This document shows positions 25,601 to 34,808 of a DNA stretch of 64,000 bases, in pieces. A model generated the notes under the pieces. It had not been told where the DNA came from and made no database searches. It was given only the letters and a program-made list of their open reading frames with translations. Made by a program: the position numbers and the translations under genes. How positions within the stretch are numbered: the first letter of the stretch is position 1; the number at the start of each line of letters is the position of its first letter. Location of the stretch: NCBI RefSeq assembly GCF_900108585.1, contig NZ_UESZ01000001.1:2108001-2172000 (forward strand), read 5' to 3'. The stretch is from Branchiibius hedensis. GTDB lineage: Bacteria > Actinomycetota > Actinomycetes > Actinomycetales > Dermatophilaceae.

Positions 25601-26572
25601 ATGCGGTTGCATGAGGTGCTTCACCACGAACACGCCCCCGGCGCTCTCGATGCGATCACCGATGTGTCAGGCGTGCGGGTCGGACACACCACCGTGAGCG
25701 CCGGCTCGCTGCAGACCGGCGTCACCGCTGTGCTGCCGCCGGCGTTGCCGACCCCGGCCGGACTCTTCGTCGGCAACGGGCACGGAAAGTTGGTGGGCGC
25801 CACCCAACTGACCGAGTTGGGCACTCTCGAGACGCCGATCCTGCTCACCGGGACTCTGTCGACCTTCCGGGTCGCCGACGCGTTGGTCAGTTGGCTGATG
25901 GAGCACGACCCCTCGCTGCGCTCGGTCAATCCGGTCGTGGGTGAATGCAACGACGGCTGGCTATCGGACATCCGGGCGCGGCCGGTCACCGCTGAGCATG
26001 TCTACGGCGCGCTGACGGACGCCTCCACAGGTCCGGTCGCCCAGGGCAACGTCGGTGCCGGCACCGGGATGTGCGCCCTCGGGTTCAAGGGCGGGATCGG
26101 GACTGCGTCCCGCCGCGCTGGGGACGTCACCGTCGGCGTGCTGGTCCAGTCCAATTTCGACGGCCGATTGCGGTTCGGTCCGCGGTACGTCGATCCACCA
26201 GCGCCCGAGCCCGTCGCCCGGGCGGGCAACTCGTGCATGATCCTCGTGGCAACGGATGCCGCACTGGACGCCCGGCAACTGTGCCGGGTCGCGCGGCGAG
26301 CGGTCTTCGGTCTGGCCCGGGTGGGCGCTGGATTCACCCACGGCAGCGGTGATTACGCGATCGCGTTCAGCACCGGCCCCGGACCGCAGATCGCCGACGC
26401 CGACCTCAGCCCGCTGTTCGCCGCAACGATGGAGGCCACTGAGGCCGCAGTGTTGAAGTCGCTGCTGGCCGCGGAAACGATGACCGGGTTCCGGGGGCGG
26501 ACGGTGCGGGCACTGACGGACGCCCATCCGGACCTGATGGACGAATTGTCGATCCACACCGCCGCACTCTGA
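25601..26572 (+). CDS. P1 family (DmpA/BapA-like) self-processing aminopeptidase
   Basis: The 323-residue protein fits the Ntn-like peptidase family S58: ITDVSGVRVGHTTV near the start, GNGHGKLVGATQLTELG, PVVGECNDGWLSD, QGNVGAGTGM and the self-cleavage site RAGNSCMILVATDAAL. Cleavage is expected between Asn210 and Ser211, freeing Ser211 as nucleophile. Family members take D-amino acids, beta-peptides or arginine-rich substrates from N-termini. The ATG at 25601 has TAGGGTGG before it; a GTG three codons earlier is open too. Confidence 0.9.
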   Translation: MRLHEVLHHEHAPGALDAITDVSGVRVGHTTVSAGSLQTGVTAVLPPALPTPAGLFVGNGHGKLVGATQLTELGTLETPILLTGTLSTFRVADALVSWLMEHDPSLRSVNPVVGECNDGWLSDIRARPVTAEHVYGALTDASTGPVAQGNVGAGTGMCALGFKGGIGTASRRAGDVTVGVLVQSNFDGRLRFGPRYVDPPAPEPVARAGNSCMILVATDAALDARQLCRVARRAVFGLARVGAGFTHGSGDYAIAFSTGPGPQIADADLSPLFAATMEATEAAVLKSLLAAETMTGFRGRTVRALTDAHPDLMDELSIHTAAL

Positions 26573-26581
26573 CAAAACGGC

Positions 26582-26603
26582 AGCCCACCACCTGCGGTGG
26601 GCT
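26582..26603 (+). terminator. Hairpin after P1 peptidase gene
   Basis: Arms AGCCCACC (26582-26589) and GGTGGGCT (26596-26603) pair perfectly around a six-base loop, nine bases after the peptidase stop. Confidence 0.6.
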
Positions 26604-26652
26604 CCTAGGCTGATCAGGTCAGCGATCGCCGTACGTCCGTCAGGAGCCACCC

Positions 26653-28164
26653 ATGTCCGTCGCCAGCCCGAACACCGCAACGGTTGTCCCCCACTGGATC
26701 GACGGCGCGCAGTCCCCATCGCGCTCCGGGCGCACCGCGCCGGTCTACGACCCGGCCCTGGGTGTCGTCACCAAGCAGGTCGCGATGGCCGACCGCGCGG
26801 AGATCGACGCCGCCGTCGCCTCAGCCCGCGCCGCGTTCCCGGCGTGGCGTGACACCTCCTTGGCCAAGCGGCAGACGGTGTTGTTCAAGTTCCGCGAGTT
26901 GCTGGACGCCCGCAAGGGCGAACTGGCCGAGATCATCACCAGCGAGCACGGCAAGGTGCTCTCCGATGCGATGGGTGAGATCACCCGCGGGCTGGAGGTC
27001 GTGGAGTTCGCGACCGGTCTGGCCCACCACCTCAAAGGTGAGTACTCCGAGGGGGTTTCGACCGGCATCGACGTCTACTCGACCCGCCAGCCGCTGGGTG
27101 TCGTCGGGATCATCTCGCCGTTCAACTTCCCGGCGATGGTCCCGATGTGGTTCTTCCCGATCGCGATCGCCGCAGGCAACACGGTTGTCGTGAAGCCGAG
27201 CGAGAAGGACCCGTCGGCTGCCATCTGGATGGGTCAGCTGTGGAAGGAAGCGGGTCTGCCCGATGGTGTCTTCACCGTGCTGAACGGCGACAAGGAAGCC
27301 GTCGATGGATTGCTGGAACACCCTGACGTGCAGGCGATTTCGTTCGTCGGTTCCACCCCGATCGCGCAGTACGTCTACGAGCAGGGCGCGAAGTACGGCA
27401 AGCGGGTGCAGGCGCTGGGTGGCGCAAAGAACCACATGCTGGTGCTGCCGGACGCCGACCTGGACCTGACGGCAGACGCCGCCGTGAACGCTGGCTTCGG
27501 CTCGGCCGGCGAGCGCTGCATGGCGATCTCGGTCGTGGTCGCCGTGGAGCCGGTCGCCGATGCGCTGATCGAGAAGATCAAGGAGCGCGTCGCCACCCTG
27601 CGCACCGGGGACGGTCGCCGCGGTTGCGACATGGGGCCGCTGGTCACCGAGGCGCACCGCGACAAGGTCGCCTCCTACATCGAGGTCGCTGAGGCCGACG
27701 GTGCTGTCATCGCGATCGACGGCCGCGGCATCGAGGTCGACGGCGAGCCCGAAGGGTTCTGGCTCGGCCCGACCCTGATCGACCAGGTGCCGGTCACCTC
27801 ACGGGTCTACACCGAGGAAATCTTCGGTCCGGTGCTGTCGGTGGTTCGGGTCGGCTCCTACGAGGAAGGTGTTGACCTGATCAACAACGGTGCCTTCGGC
27901 AACGGCACCGCCATCTTCACCAACGACGGCGGGGCGGCCCGGAGGTTCCAGAACGAGATCCAGGTCGGCATGGTCGGCATCAACGTGCCGATCCCGGTGC
28001 CGGTGGCCACGTTCAGCTTCGGCGGCTGGAAGGCCTCGATGTTCGGCGACACGAAGGCACACGGCGCCGAGGGCGTGAAGTTCTACACCCAGCTCAAGGC
28101 CGTCACCTCGCGCTGGCTGGACCCCAGCCACGGTGGCCTCAACCTGGGCTTCCCGCAGAACTGA
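26653..28164 (+). CDS. mmsA: CoA-acylating methylmalonate-semialdehyde dehydrogenase
   Basis: MmsA turns methylmalonate semialdehyde into propionyl-CoA, or malonate semialdehyde into acetyl-CoA, in valine, pyrimidine and beta-alanine breakdown. The 503-residue ALDH has the CoA-acylating signatures SPFNFPAMVPMWFFPIAIAA, FVGSTPIAQYVYEQGAKYGK and catalytic Cys289 in GSAGERCMAIS; it lacks the usual Glu-base motif of other ALDHs, replaced by GGAKNHMLV. AGGAG precedes the ATG. It is 2.5 kb from the class III aminotransferase, which could supply malonate semialdehyde. Confidence 0.92.
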   Translation: MSVASPNTATVVPHWIDGAQSPSRSGRTAPVYDPALGVVTKQVAMADRAEIDAAVASARAAFPAWRDTSLAKRQTVLFKFRELLDARKGELAEIITSEHGKVLSDAMGEITRGLEVVEFATGLAHHLKGEYSEGVSTGIDVYSTRQPLGVVGIISPFNFPAMVPMWFFPIAIAAGNTVVVKPSEKDPSAAIWMGQLWKEAGLPDGVFTVLNGDKEAVDGLLEHPDVQAISFVGSTPIAQYVYEQGAKYGKRVQALGGAKNHMLVLPDADLDLTADAAVNAGFGSAGERCMAISVVVAVEPVADALIEKIKERVATLRTGDGRRGCDMGPLVTEAHRDKVASYIEVAEADGAVIAIDGRGIEVDGEPEGFWLGPTLIDQVPVTSRVYTEEIFGPVLSVVRVGSYEEGVDLINNGAFGNGTAIFTNDGGAARRFQNEIQVGMVGINVPIPVPVATFSFGGWKASMFGDTKAHGAEGVKFYTQLKAVTSRWLDPSHGGLNLGFPQN

Positions 28165-28184
28165 CCAGCTGCGTCGGGCGGGTG

Positions 28185-28190
28185 GATAAT
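28185..28190 (+). promoter_or_regulatory. Putative -10 box of leaderless transcript
   Basis: GATAAT ends seven bases before the ATG at 28198. No ribosome site is seen. Confidence 0.45.
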
Positions 28191-28197
28191 CAGCGCC

Positions 28198-29058
28198 ATG
28201 TCCGCTGTGATCTCGACCGTGCCGGAGTTTCTTCGGGTAGCGGCTATCAGCGACCCGGAAGTACGGCGAAGGATGTGGGTTGAGCAATACGAGCAGTCAT
28301 TCCCGGCCGTGTTCACGTCGTATTACGCGGGCTGGGGCTCCACGAGTCGCCGCGCCGACGCCGCTGACCGTGCGCCGCAGTGGGCGCTACGCGTCGCCGC
28401 CCGCGAGGACCGTCTTCGTTCCGCCGTCCAGCGGGCTCGCGAACAGTTGGAGGCCAAGGGATTTGGGCACGCCGAGTTCGACACCGTTCTGATGGTCGGT
28501 GTAGATACGTCGAACGGCTGGGCAACCGTGCTGGATGGACGCCCGACGCTGTTCCTGGCTCTAGAGATGATGAACGACGACATCGGTGATGAGGTAGTCG
28601 CGATCCACGAGGCGATGCACGCTGTCCAACTGGAGCTCCTTGGCCCGCAACGGCAGTGGTCGGGAAAGTTCATCTACGACTTCGCCGCGGAAGGACTAGC
28701 CGTCGCCGCCAGCCGAATCCTTCACCCTCGACTCAGCGACTCCGAGTACCTGTGGTTCGCGACGGGGCATGAGGATTGGATCTCCGACTGCGAACGCCAA
28801 CGCACCGCGATCCGCTCGACCATCTGCAGCCTCGCGGACGCGGGCGAAGACGACGAGACAGTGAACGGCCTGCTGACGATGCATGAGCGCGACGACGGGT
28901 TACCCGCCCGATGCGGGTACTGGCTCGCAGACCAAATGACCCAAGACTGGTTGTCTACCGGCAAGACGTTGCTCGACATCGCCACGATGACCGCGCAGGA
29001 AGCATCTGCGAACGTCACCGCATGGCTGTCTGACGCCAGGCAAGCCCAACGGCCGTGA
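28198..29058 (+). CDS. Putative HExxH zinc metallopeptidase, function unknown
   Basis: No close family is recognised in this 286-residue protein. It has a HExxH motif (IHEAMHAVQLE, His137 and His141) and a possible third ligand Glu165 in DFAAEGLAVAAS, the layout of gluzincin proteases such as DUF2268-type proteins. There is no signal peptide, so it acts in the cytosol. It has somewhat lower GC than its neighbours, with codons such as TTT and TCA more often, which may point to transfer. Regulated leaderless transcription is likely from the -10 box at 28185. Confidence 0.65.
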   Translation: MSAVISTVPEFLRVAAISDPEVRRRMWVEQYEQSFPAVFTSYYAGWGSTSRRADAADRAPQWALRVAAREDRLRSAVQRAREQLEAKGFGHAEFDTVLMVGVDTSNGWATVLDGRPTLFLALEMMNDDIGDEVVAIHEAMHAVQLELLGPQRQWSGKFIYDFAAEGLAVAASRILHPRLSDSEYLWFATGHEDWISDCERQRTAIRSTICSLADAGEDDETVNGLLTMHERDDGLPARCGYWLADQMTQDWLSTGKTLLDIATMTAQEASANVTAWLSDARQAQRP

Positions 29059-29096
29059 CCGTTGCCCACGGGCGCACTAGGCCTTACCGAGGTCGC

Positions 29097-30596
29097 TCAG
29101 CCGACCAGCTGCAGCGCGTTCCAGATCTCGGCCCGCGCGGGGAAGGTGTTCAGGTCCATCCCCAGGAGCGTGCTGGCGGCGTCAACTCGCGACCGCACGG
29201 TGTGCCGGTGGACTCCGAGCGCCTTCGCCGTCGGATCCCAGGATCCATTGTGTTCCAGCCAGATTCGTAACGTCGTGCGCAACTCGTCATCCAACGGCTC
29301 CAGCAGTCTGCGAGCCACCTGATCGGCACCGGTGGTTTCCAGGTGGCCGAGCAGACCTGTCGCAGCGACGGATTCGAAGTCCACGAACGGGTGCTTGGCA
29401 TCACACCGTCGCAGTGCGCTGCGGGCTTGGGCGGCGGCTTCCTCGAAATCCGCCCATCGGGCGGGTGCGGAGAACCCGGCGTGCGCACCATACGTGCGCA
29501 GCGCCGTACGCACATCACGCTGGCCCGAGGTGCCGATGACCACGGTGATTGCACCGTCGGCTTCGGCGAAGAACACCTGGCCCTCCTGCTCGTCGGCCAA
29601 GAGTTCCAGGGCGGCCAACACCGCGTCGGTGGAGCCGTCCGCCGCGACGACAGTCGCTACCCGGATCGGCTCCCCCGGGAGGTCACCCCACACCTGCGCT
29701 ACGGTCCGGCGGGCGGCGTCCATCGCCCCTGAGCGCAGCAATTCCATTGCCCCGGAACGCAGTTGGCGACGCGACCGGTCCAGGGCCCGGCTCTGTTCGA
29801 CGGCGATGCTGGCCAGTGCGATAACCGAGGTGATCAGGTCGGTGCCCGCGCGATCAAGGCCCGCACCGACCCCGACTGCAAGTACGCCGAGCGGCCGGCC
29901 CCGTTGACCGAGAGTCTGCAGCGTGATCGGCCCGGATCCTTCGTCCGACAGCCGCGCACCCGCCGGCCGTCCCCCGGCGAGCAATTCCCGAGCTGCTCGA
30001 AGCGCGACCTGTTCCAGTTCCACCGGCACGCTGCGATGTGTGGGCACCCGAACGCGGCTGCCGCCGGCGTCGAACAGCGCCACCCAGGTCCCCAGGTTGC
30101 GTTCGAGTTCGCGCAACACTGCCGCTAGCCCGTCGGGTCGCAGCGCTGCTCGGGCGACCGCGCGCTGCGCGGCCAGGGATCTCTCCAGGCGCTCCTGCCG
30201 ATCGGCAGCGACCGCGTCGGACACCGACCGGATGATCTGCATGAACGGCGTGCGGGGTCCAATCTCGAACAACGGCAGGCCGATTCGCTCACATGCGGCG
30301 ACCAGCACCGCCGGCACCTGATCGTGCACGATGCGCACCGCGAATCCCAGGGCGACCACTCCGCAATCGACCAGCCGAGTGACGTAGGCCTGTGCCCGAC
30401 GCACACTGACCCGCTCCCCGAACTGAACACCGTCGGTCAGGAGCAGGCCACCGGGCTCCAACCAGGGTGTGGGATCGAGCAGGTCGGAGTTGTGCGCCCA
30501 CGCCAGGGGTTGGTCCCACTGGGAGTCCTCGATCGGCGTACGGGCACGCATGACGAAGTCGGGAGTGGCCACCAGAGCGCGCAACGTCGTGGGCAT
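29097..30596 (-). CDS. PucR-family transcriptional regulator
   Basis: The protein of about 499 residues begins MPTTLRALVATPDFVMRART, the PucR N-terminal (purine catabolism) domain with GLPLFEIGPRTPFMQIIRSV at about residue 110, followed by a GGDEF-like middle and a C-terminal PucR helix-turn-helix (LRIWLEHNGSWDPTAKALGV, then HRHTVRSRVDA). Relatives activate amine, purine or GABA catabolic genes. The frame opens further upstream, but only this ATG has a -10-like TATGCT six bases ahead. It diverges from the aminotransferase, with a perfect palindrome between them. Confidence 0.88.
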   Translation of the reverse strand: MPTTLRALVATPDFVMRARTPIEDSQWDQPLAWAHNSDLLDPTPWLEPGGLLLTDGVQFGERVSVRRAQAYVTRLVDCGVVALGFAVRIVHDQVPAVLVAACERIGLPLFEIGPRTPFMQIIRSVSDAVAADRQERLERSLAAQRAVARAALRPDGLAAVLRELERNLGTWVALFDAGGSRVRVPTHRSVPVELEQVALRAARELLAGGRPAGARLSDEGSGPITLQTLGQRGRPLGVLAVGVGAGLDRAGTDLITSVIALASIAVEQSRALDRSRRQLRSGAMELLRSGAMDAARRTVAQVWGDLPGEPIRVATVVAADGSTDAVLAALELLADEQEGQVFFAEADGAITVVIGTSGQRDVRTALRTYGAHAGFSAPARWADFEEAAAQARSALRRCDAKHPFVDFESVAATGLLGHLETTGADQVARRLLEPLDDELRTTLRIWLEHNGSWDPTAKALGVHRHTVRSRVDAASTLLGMDLNTFPARAEIWNALQLVG

Positions 30597-30602
30597 CCAT
30601 TG

Positions 30603-30608
30603 AGCATA
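30603..30608 (-). promoter_or_regulatory. Putative -10 box of leaderless pucR-type transcript
   Basis: On the minus strand TATGCT ends six bases before the regulator's ATG at 30596. Confidence 0.4.
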
Positions 30609-30629
30609 TGTCCAGGGCTCGCCACTCAC

Positions 30630-30646
30630 TTCGACAAACTGTCGAA
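30630..30646. promoter_or_regulatory. Perfect palindrome, candidate operator of PucR regulator
   Basis: TTCGACAAACTGTCGAA is a perfect seven-base inverted repeat with a three-base centre. It sits 22 bases upstream of the -10 box of each divergent gene (30608 and 30668), the expected place for an activator or repressor site. Confidence 0.6.
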
Positions 30647-30667
30647 CGGGGTGACGGCCCGACACGG

Positions 30668-30673
30668 CACAAT
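30668..30673 (+). promoter_or_regulatory. Putative -10 box of leaderless aminotransferase transcript
   Basis: CACAAT ends seven bases before the ATG at 30681. Confidence 0.4.
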
Positions 30674-30680
30674 GGGGAGC

Positions 30681-32018
30681 ATGACCTACACCGCCGCAGC
30701 CGATCAGTTCATCGCCGGTTCCACCAACGCCGAGGTCAGCGAAGCCGACCGCAGCCGCGTCTTCCACTCCTGGTCCGCCCAGGGCGCGTTGAACCCGCTA
30801 CCGATCGCCGGCGGCTCCGGCTGCATGCTCTGGGATTTCGACGGCAAGCAGTACCTCGACTTCTCCAGCCAATTGGTCAACGTCACCATCGGCTACCAGC
30901 ACCCCAAGGTCGTCGCCGCCATCCAGCGGCAGGCGGACAAGTTGACGACGATCGCGCCGGCGCAGGCCAATGAGACCCGGGCGCACGCGGCCGAGCTGAT
31001 CACCGACCTCGCCCCCGACGGTTTCAACAAGGTGTTCTTCACCAACGGCGGCGCCGATGCCATCGAGAACGCCATCCGGATGGCGCGCCTGTTCACCGGC
31101 CGCGACAAGATCATCTCGCGGTATCGCAGCTACCACGGCAACACCGGTGCGGCGATCGTCGCCACCGGGGACTGGCGGCGCATCCCCAATGAATACGCGC
31201 GCGGTCACGTGCACGTCTTCGGCCCGTACCTGTACCGCTCGGAGTTCTGGGCGACCTCTGAGCAGGAGGAGTGCGAGCGCGCGCTGCACCACCTCGAGCG
31301 GGTCATCCAGGCCGAAGGTCCGGAGTCGGTGGCTGCGATCCTGCTCGAGACGATCCCCGGCACTGCGGGCATCATGCCGCCGCCGCCGGGTTACCTGTCC
31401 GGCGCCCGGCAGATCGCCGACCGCTACGGCATCCTGCTGATCCTGGACGAGGTGATGGCCGGGTTCGGCCGCACCGGTGAGTGGCTCGCGCTGGACGCGT
31501 ACGACGTACGCCCGGATCTGATCACCTTCGCCAAGGGCGTCAACTCCGGCTACGTGCCGCTGGGCGGCGTGATCATCTCCGACCCGATCGCGCACCACTT
31601 CGACGAGCGGGTCTTCCCCGGCGGCCTGACCTACTCCGGCCACCCGCTGGCGACCGCCAGTGCGATCGCCACGATCGAGGCGATGCGCGAGGAGAAGATC
31701 GTCGAGAACGCCGCCCAGATCGGTGCCGAGGTCATCGGCCCGCGGCTGCAGGAGATCGCCGCTCAGCGCGAGGTCGTGGGCGAAGTCCGCGGCAAGGGCG
31801 TCTTCTGGGCGATCGAGTTGGTGGCGGATCGTGAGACGAAGGAGCCGCTGGGAGCGCCGGAGATGGGCAAGATCAAGGCCGGCCTGCTGGAGCGCGGCCT
31901 GCTGCCCTTCATCAGCGACAACCGGATTCACGTGGTCCCGCCGGCGATCATCACCGCCGACGAGGCGAACCGCGGACTGGACATCATCGACGAGACCCTC
32001 GCCGCGTACCGCCCGTGA
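30681..32018 (+). CDS. Class III PLP aminotransferase (omega-amine/putrescine or beta-alanine type)
   Basis: The 445-residue enzyme is a fold-type I omega-aminotransferase: YLDFSSQLVNVTIGYQHPKV, FFTNGGADAIENAIRMAR, SRYRSYHGNTGAAIVATGDW, LLILDEVMAGFGRTGEW and PLP-Lys region ITFAKGVNSGYVPLGGVI. The ALDH downstream overlaps its stop by four bases, so the pair oxidises an amine to an acid by way of an aldehyde. That ALDH looks like gamma-aminobutyraldehyde dehydrogenase, so putrescine is the first guess; beta-alanine (with mmsA) is an alternative. GGGGAG lies only one base before the ATG. Confidence 0.88.
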   Translation: MTYTAAADQFIAGSTNAEVSEADRSRVFHSWSAQGALNPLPIAGGSGCMLWDFDGKQYLDFSSQLVNVTIGYQHPKVVAAIQRQADKLTTIAPAQANETRAHAAELITDLAPDGFNKVFFTNGGADAIENAIRMARLFTGRDKIISRYRSYHGNTGAAIVATGDWRRIPNEYARGHVHVFGPYLYRSEFWATSEQEECERALHHLERVIQAEGPESVAAILLETIPGTAGIMPPPPGYLSGARQIADRYGILLILDEVMAGFGRTGEWLALDAYDVRPDLITFAKGVNSGYVPLGGVIISDPIAHHFDERVFPGGLTYSGHPLATASAIATIEAMREEKIVENAAQIGAEVIGPRLQEIAAQREVVGEVRGKGVFWAIELVADRETKEPLGAPEMGKIKAGLLERGLLPFISDNRIHVVPPAIITADEANRGLDIIDETLAAYRP

Positions 32019-33483
32019 CGCACTTCATCGACGGCCAGCTGGTCAACGCAGGCTCGCCGGCCACCGTCTTCGACCCCTCGGACGGCACCCCGGTCGCCGA
32101 CATCACCCTCGCCGGCGCCCCTGAAGTCGAGCGCGCCGTCGAGGCGGCCCGTACGGCGTTCGGCGAGTGGTCGCGCGCGACCCCTGCCGAGCGATCGGGT
32201 GTGCTGGCGGCGTTCGCCCGGGCTCTCGAGGAACGGTCCGGTGAATTCGCGGCTCTGGAGTCGCGGCAGGCCGGTAAACCGATCCGGCTGACGACGGAGT
32301 TCGACGTCCCCGGAACCATCGACAACACGGCCTTCTTCGCCGGTGCGGCACGCAACCTGGAGGGCAAGGCGACCGGGGAGTATTCCGGTGCCCACACCTC
32401 CTCCATCCGCCGTGAGGCCGTCGGTGTGGTCGGCTCCATCGCGCCGTGGAACTACCCGCTGCAGATGGCGGCCTGGAAGATGCTGCCGGCGGTGGCTGCG
32501 GGCAACACGATCGTGCTCAAACCGGCCGAGATCACCCCGCTGACCACGGTGCTCTTTGCTCAGGTTGCCCACGAATCCGGCCTACCCGCAGGCGTTTTCA
32601 ACGTCGTGACCGGCACCGGCCCGGACGCCGGCGCGACCCTGTTGCGGCACCCGGACGTCGATATGGTGTCCTTCACCGGCTCGACCCGGGTGGGTCGCAC
32701 CGTCCTGGAGGCGGCCGCGACCACGGCCAAGCGGGTGCATCTGGAGCTCGGGGCAAGGCACCGTTCGTGGTGCTCGACGATGCCGACCTGGAAGCAGCGA
32801 TCCACGGAGCGGTCGCCGGTTCGCTGATCAACAGCGGCCAGGACTGCACGGCCGCCACCCGGGCGATCGTGCACCGCAGCGTCTACGACGACTTCGTCGC
32901 GGGCGTCGCCGATCTGATGGGCAAGGTCGTACTCGGGCCGACCGCTGACGACGCGACTGATCTGGGACCGCTCATCTCGGCCGCGCACCGGGACAAGGTC
33001 GCCGCCATGGTCGACCGCGCACGCAGTTACGCCCGCGTGGTGACCGGCGGCGTGATCCCGGGCGGCGCACTTTCAGCAGGGCACTACTACTCCCCCACGC
33101 TGATCGCCGACGCCGACCCGGCCAGCGAGATCGTCAAGGACGAGATCTTCGGACCGGTCCTGACCGCAATGCCGTTCGACTCCGACGACGAAGCTATCGC
33201 CTTGGCCAACGACACGGTCTACGGCCTGGCAGCGTCGGTCTGGACCAAGGACGTCTACCGGGCGCTGCGGGGCACCGAGCAGATCCGGGCCGGCTGTGTG
33301 TGGGTCAACGACCACATCTCGATCATCAGCGAGATGCCGCACGGCGGGATGAAGCAATCCGGCTTCGGCAAAGACATGTCGACGTACTCCTTCGACGACT
33401 ACACGGTCGTCAAGCACGTGATGTTCGACCGCACCGGCACCGCCCAACGCGACTGGCACCGCACAATCTTCCGCAACGTGTGA
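32015..33483 (+). pseudogene. Aldehyde dehydrogenase (gamma-aminobutyraldehyde type) broken by a one-base frameshift
   Basis: The first frame codes for about 247 residues: MTHFIDGQLVNAGSPATVFD, IAPWNYPLQMAAWKMLPAVA, VSFTGSTRVGRTVLEAAATT and VHLELG. Then a run of four Gs at 32750-32753 replaces the five needed for ELGGKAPFVVLDDADLEAA, and the frame ends at 32827. In the next frame the rest of the enzyme continues intact: catalytic Cys in NSGQDCTAATR (codon 32844), EIFGPVLTAMPFDSDDEAIA, PHGGMKQSGFGKDMSTYSFD, ending at 33483. With the frame restored it would be about 490 residues, normal for the family. Either a true recent pseudogene or a sequencing error in the G run. It starts by GTG overlapping the aminotransferase stop. 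Confidence 0.9.
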
Positions 33484-33527
33484 TTCTCTGGCACTGTCTG
33501 CAACCCGCCGCGTCGCGAGTGCTGTCC

Positions 33528-33533
33528 TAGGCT
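33528..33533 (+). promoter_or_regulatory. Putative -10 box of leaderless transcript
   Basis: TAGGCT ends seven bases before the ATG at 33541. Confidence 0.4.
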
Positions 33534-33540
33534 CGCGACC

Positions 33541-34602
33541 ATGAACAGCGGGGGTTCCGGCATCGACCTGGCACGCAGCTATTGGTTCGACATTGTGGGC
33601 CCACTGCTTGATCGGGCCATGCCGGAAATGCCGCGGGCCGCTGCACGTGTCGGGTCGGGATCCGACGTGCTGGGGTTGGACGATGAGATGTCCCGCGACC
33701 ACGACTGGGGCCTACGGCTGCAGCTGTTCGTGCCGGAGCCATCGCGGACACGCGTGGCCGAGGTTCTGCTGGCGCAGCTCCCGGACGACTATCTCGACCA
33801 CCCCACGAGACTGACGTTCAGCGGCCAGTCCGAACCTGTTCTTGCGCTGGACGTGTTGAGCGTGCATCGATTTGCCCAGAGCACGCTGGGCTTCAACCCG
33901 CTGCAGGGAACGACTGTGCCCGACTGGTTGTCACTGAGCGGCCAAGCCGTGCTGGAAATCACCGGTGGCGAGGTTTTCGAGGACACCAGCGGTGAGTTGA
34001 GTTCACTACGGAACTTCTTGACGTGGTACCCCGACGACCTCTGGCGCTACCTCATCGCATGCGACTGGCAGCGCATCGACCAGGAGCTGCCGCTGATGCA
34101 ACGTGCTGGCCAGCGCGGTGATGACCTCGGATCCCGGGTGATCGCAGCCCGCTTGGTCGACGTGGGAATGCACTTGGGATTTCTACTCAACCGGAGATGG
34201 GCGCCGTATTCAAAGTGGCGAGGGACCCTGTTCGATGAACTGCCATTCGCATCAACGATCGGTCCCAGTCTGGACGCTGTGATGACCGCCGGCGACTGGC
34301 AGTCCCGCGGTCGGCACTTCGCCGCCGCCCTTGAAGTGTTGGCCAATCAACAGGACGACTGCGGCCTCCCAACCGCTGCGCCGGCGTGTGTTCCGTTCTG
34401 GGATCGGCCCTTCGTCTGTGTGAATCCGACAATGGTTCCCAATCTGCTGGGTTCCGTCCGTGACCCGTCGGTCCGACGGCTTGCGCCCGGACTTGGCAGC
34501 GCCGAACAGCGGTCGGACAACGTGGACCTCCTGGTGAATGCCGAAGCGCGGCGATACGTCGTCGGAATCCAACCCGGCGGGTGCTCACTATCGCGCAGCT
34601 AA
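33541..34602 (+). CDS. DUF4037 nucleotidyltransferase-like protein
   Basis: The 353-residue protein matches the DUF4037 pattern: GSGSDVLGLDDEMSRDHDWG around residues 38-57 (nucleotidyltransferase G-S and D-x-D-like residues), VLALDVLSVHRFAQSTLGF, FLTWYPDDLWRYLIACDWQRI and KWRGTLFDELPFA. Members are related to aminoglycoside-type nucleotidyltransferases but their substrates are unknown. It has more A+T-rich codons than neighbours and no obvious partner; a possible island of transferred DNA with the next two short features. Confidence 0.82.
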   Translation: MNSGGSGIDLARSYWFDIVGPLLDRAMPEMPRAAARVGSGSDVLGLDDEMSRDHDWGLRLQLFVPEPSRTRVAEVLLAQLPDDYLDHPTRLTFSGQSEPVLALDVLSVHRFAQSTLGFNPLQGTTVPDWLSLSGQAVLEITGGEVFEDTSGELSSLRNFLTWYPDDLWRYLIACDWQRIDQELPLMQRAGQRGDDLGSRVIAARLVDVGMHLGFLLNRRWAPYSKWRGTLFDELPFASTIGPSLDAVMTAGDWQSRGRHFAAALEVLANQQDDCGLPTAAPACVPFWDRPFVCVNPTMVPNLLGSVRDPSVRRLAPGLGSAEQRSDNVDLLVNAEARRYVVGIQPGGCSLSRS

Positions 34603-34653
34603 GGCTGCCACCTCGATCAGAGAACATCCTGTACTACATCGTAAGACGGGCTT

Positions 34654-34665
34654 AGTCTTGAGACT
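34654..34665. promoter_or_regulatory. Short palindrome before RHH gene
   Basis: AGTCTTGAGACT is a perfect five-base inverted repeat with a TG centre, in the 206-base gap upstream of the ribbon-helix-helix gene. It could be its operator; TAGTCT at 34653-34658 could serve as -10. Otherwise nothing is seen in the gap. Confidence 0.3.
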
Positions 34666-34808
34666 GTGACGGAGCGGCTCCGGTGGGATTCAGAGTCAGC
34701 CGCCTACATCCAGCCCCGACCACAGCGATATCCAGGTGGGGCCGGTGTGGAGCCCGAATGGGCCGGCCACCGGTGCCGACCGCCGCTTGTACGAGCAAGG
34801 AGATGACG

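Noticed and set aside
30597-30767. N-terminal extension of the PucR protein
   Set aside because: It overlaps the divergent aminotransferase promoter and start; PucR homology begins at the ATG at 30596.
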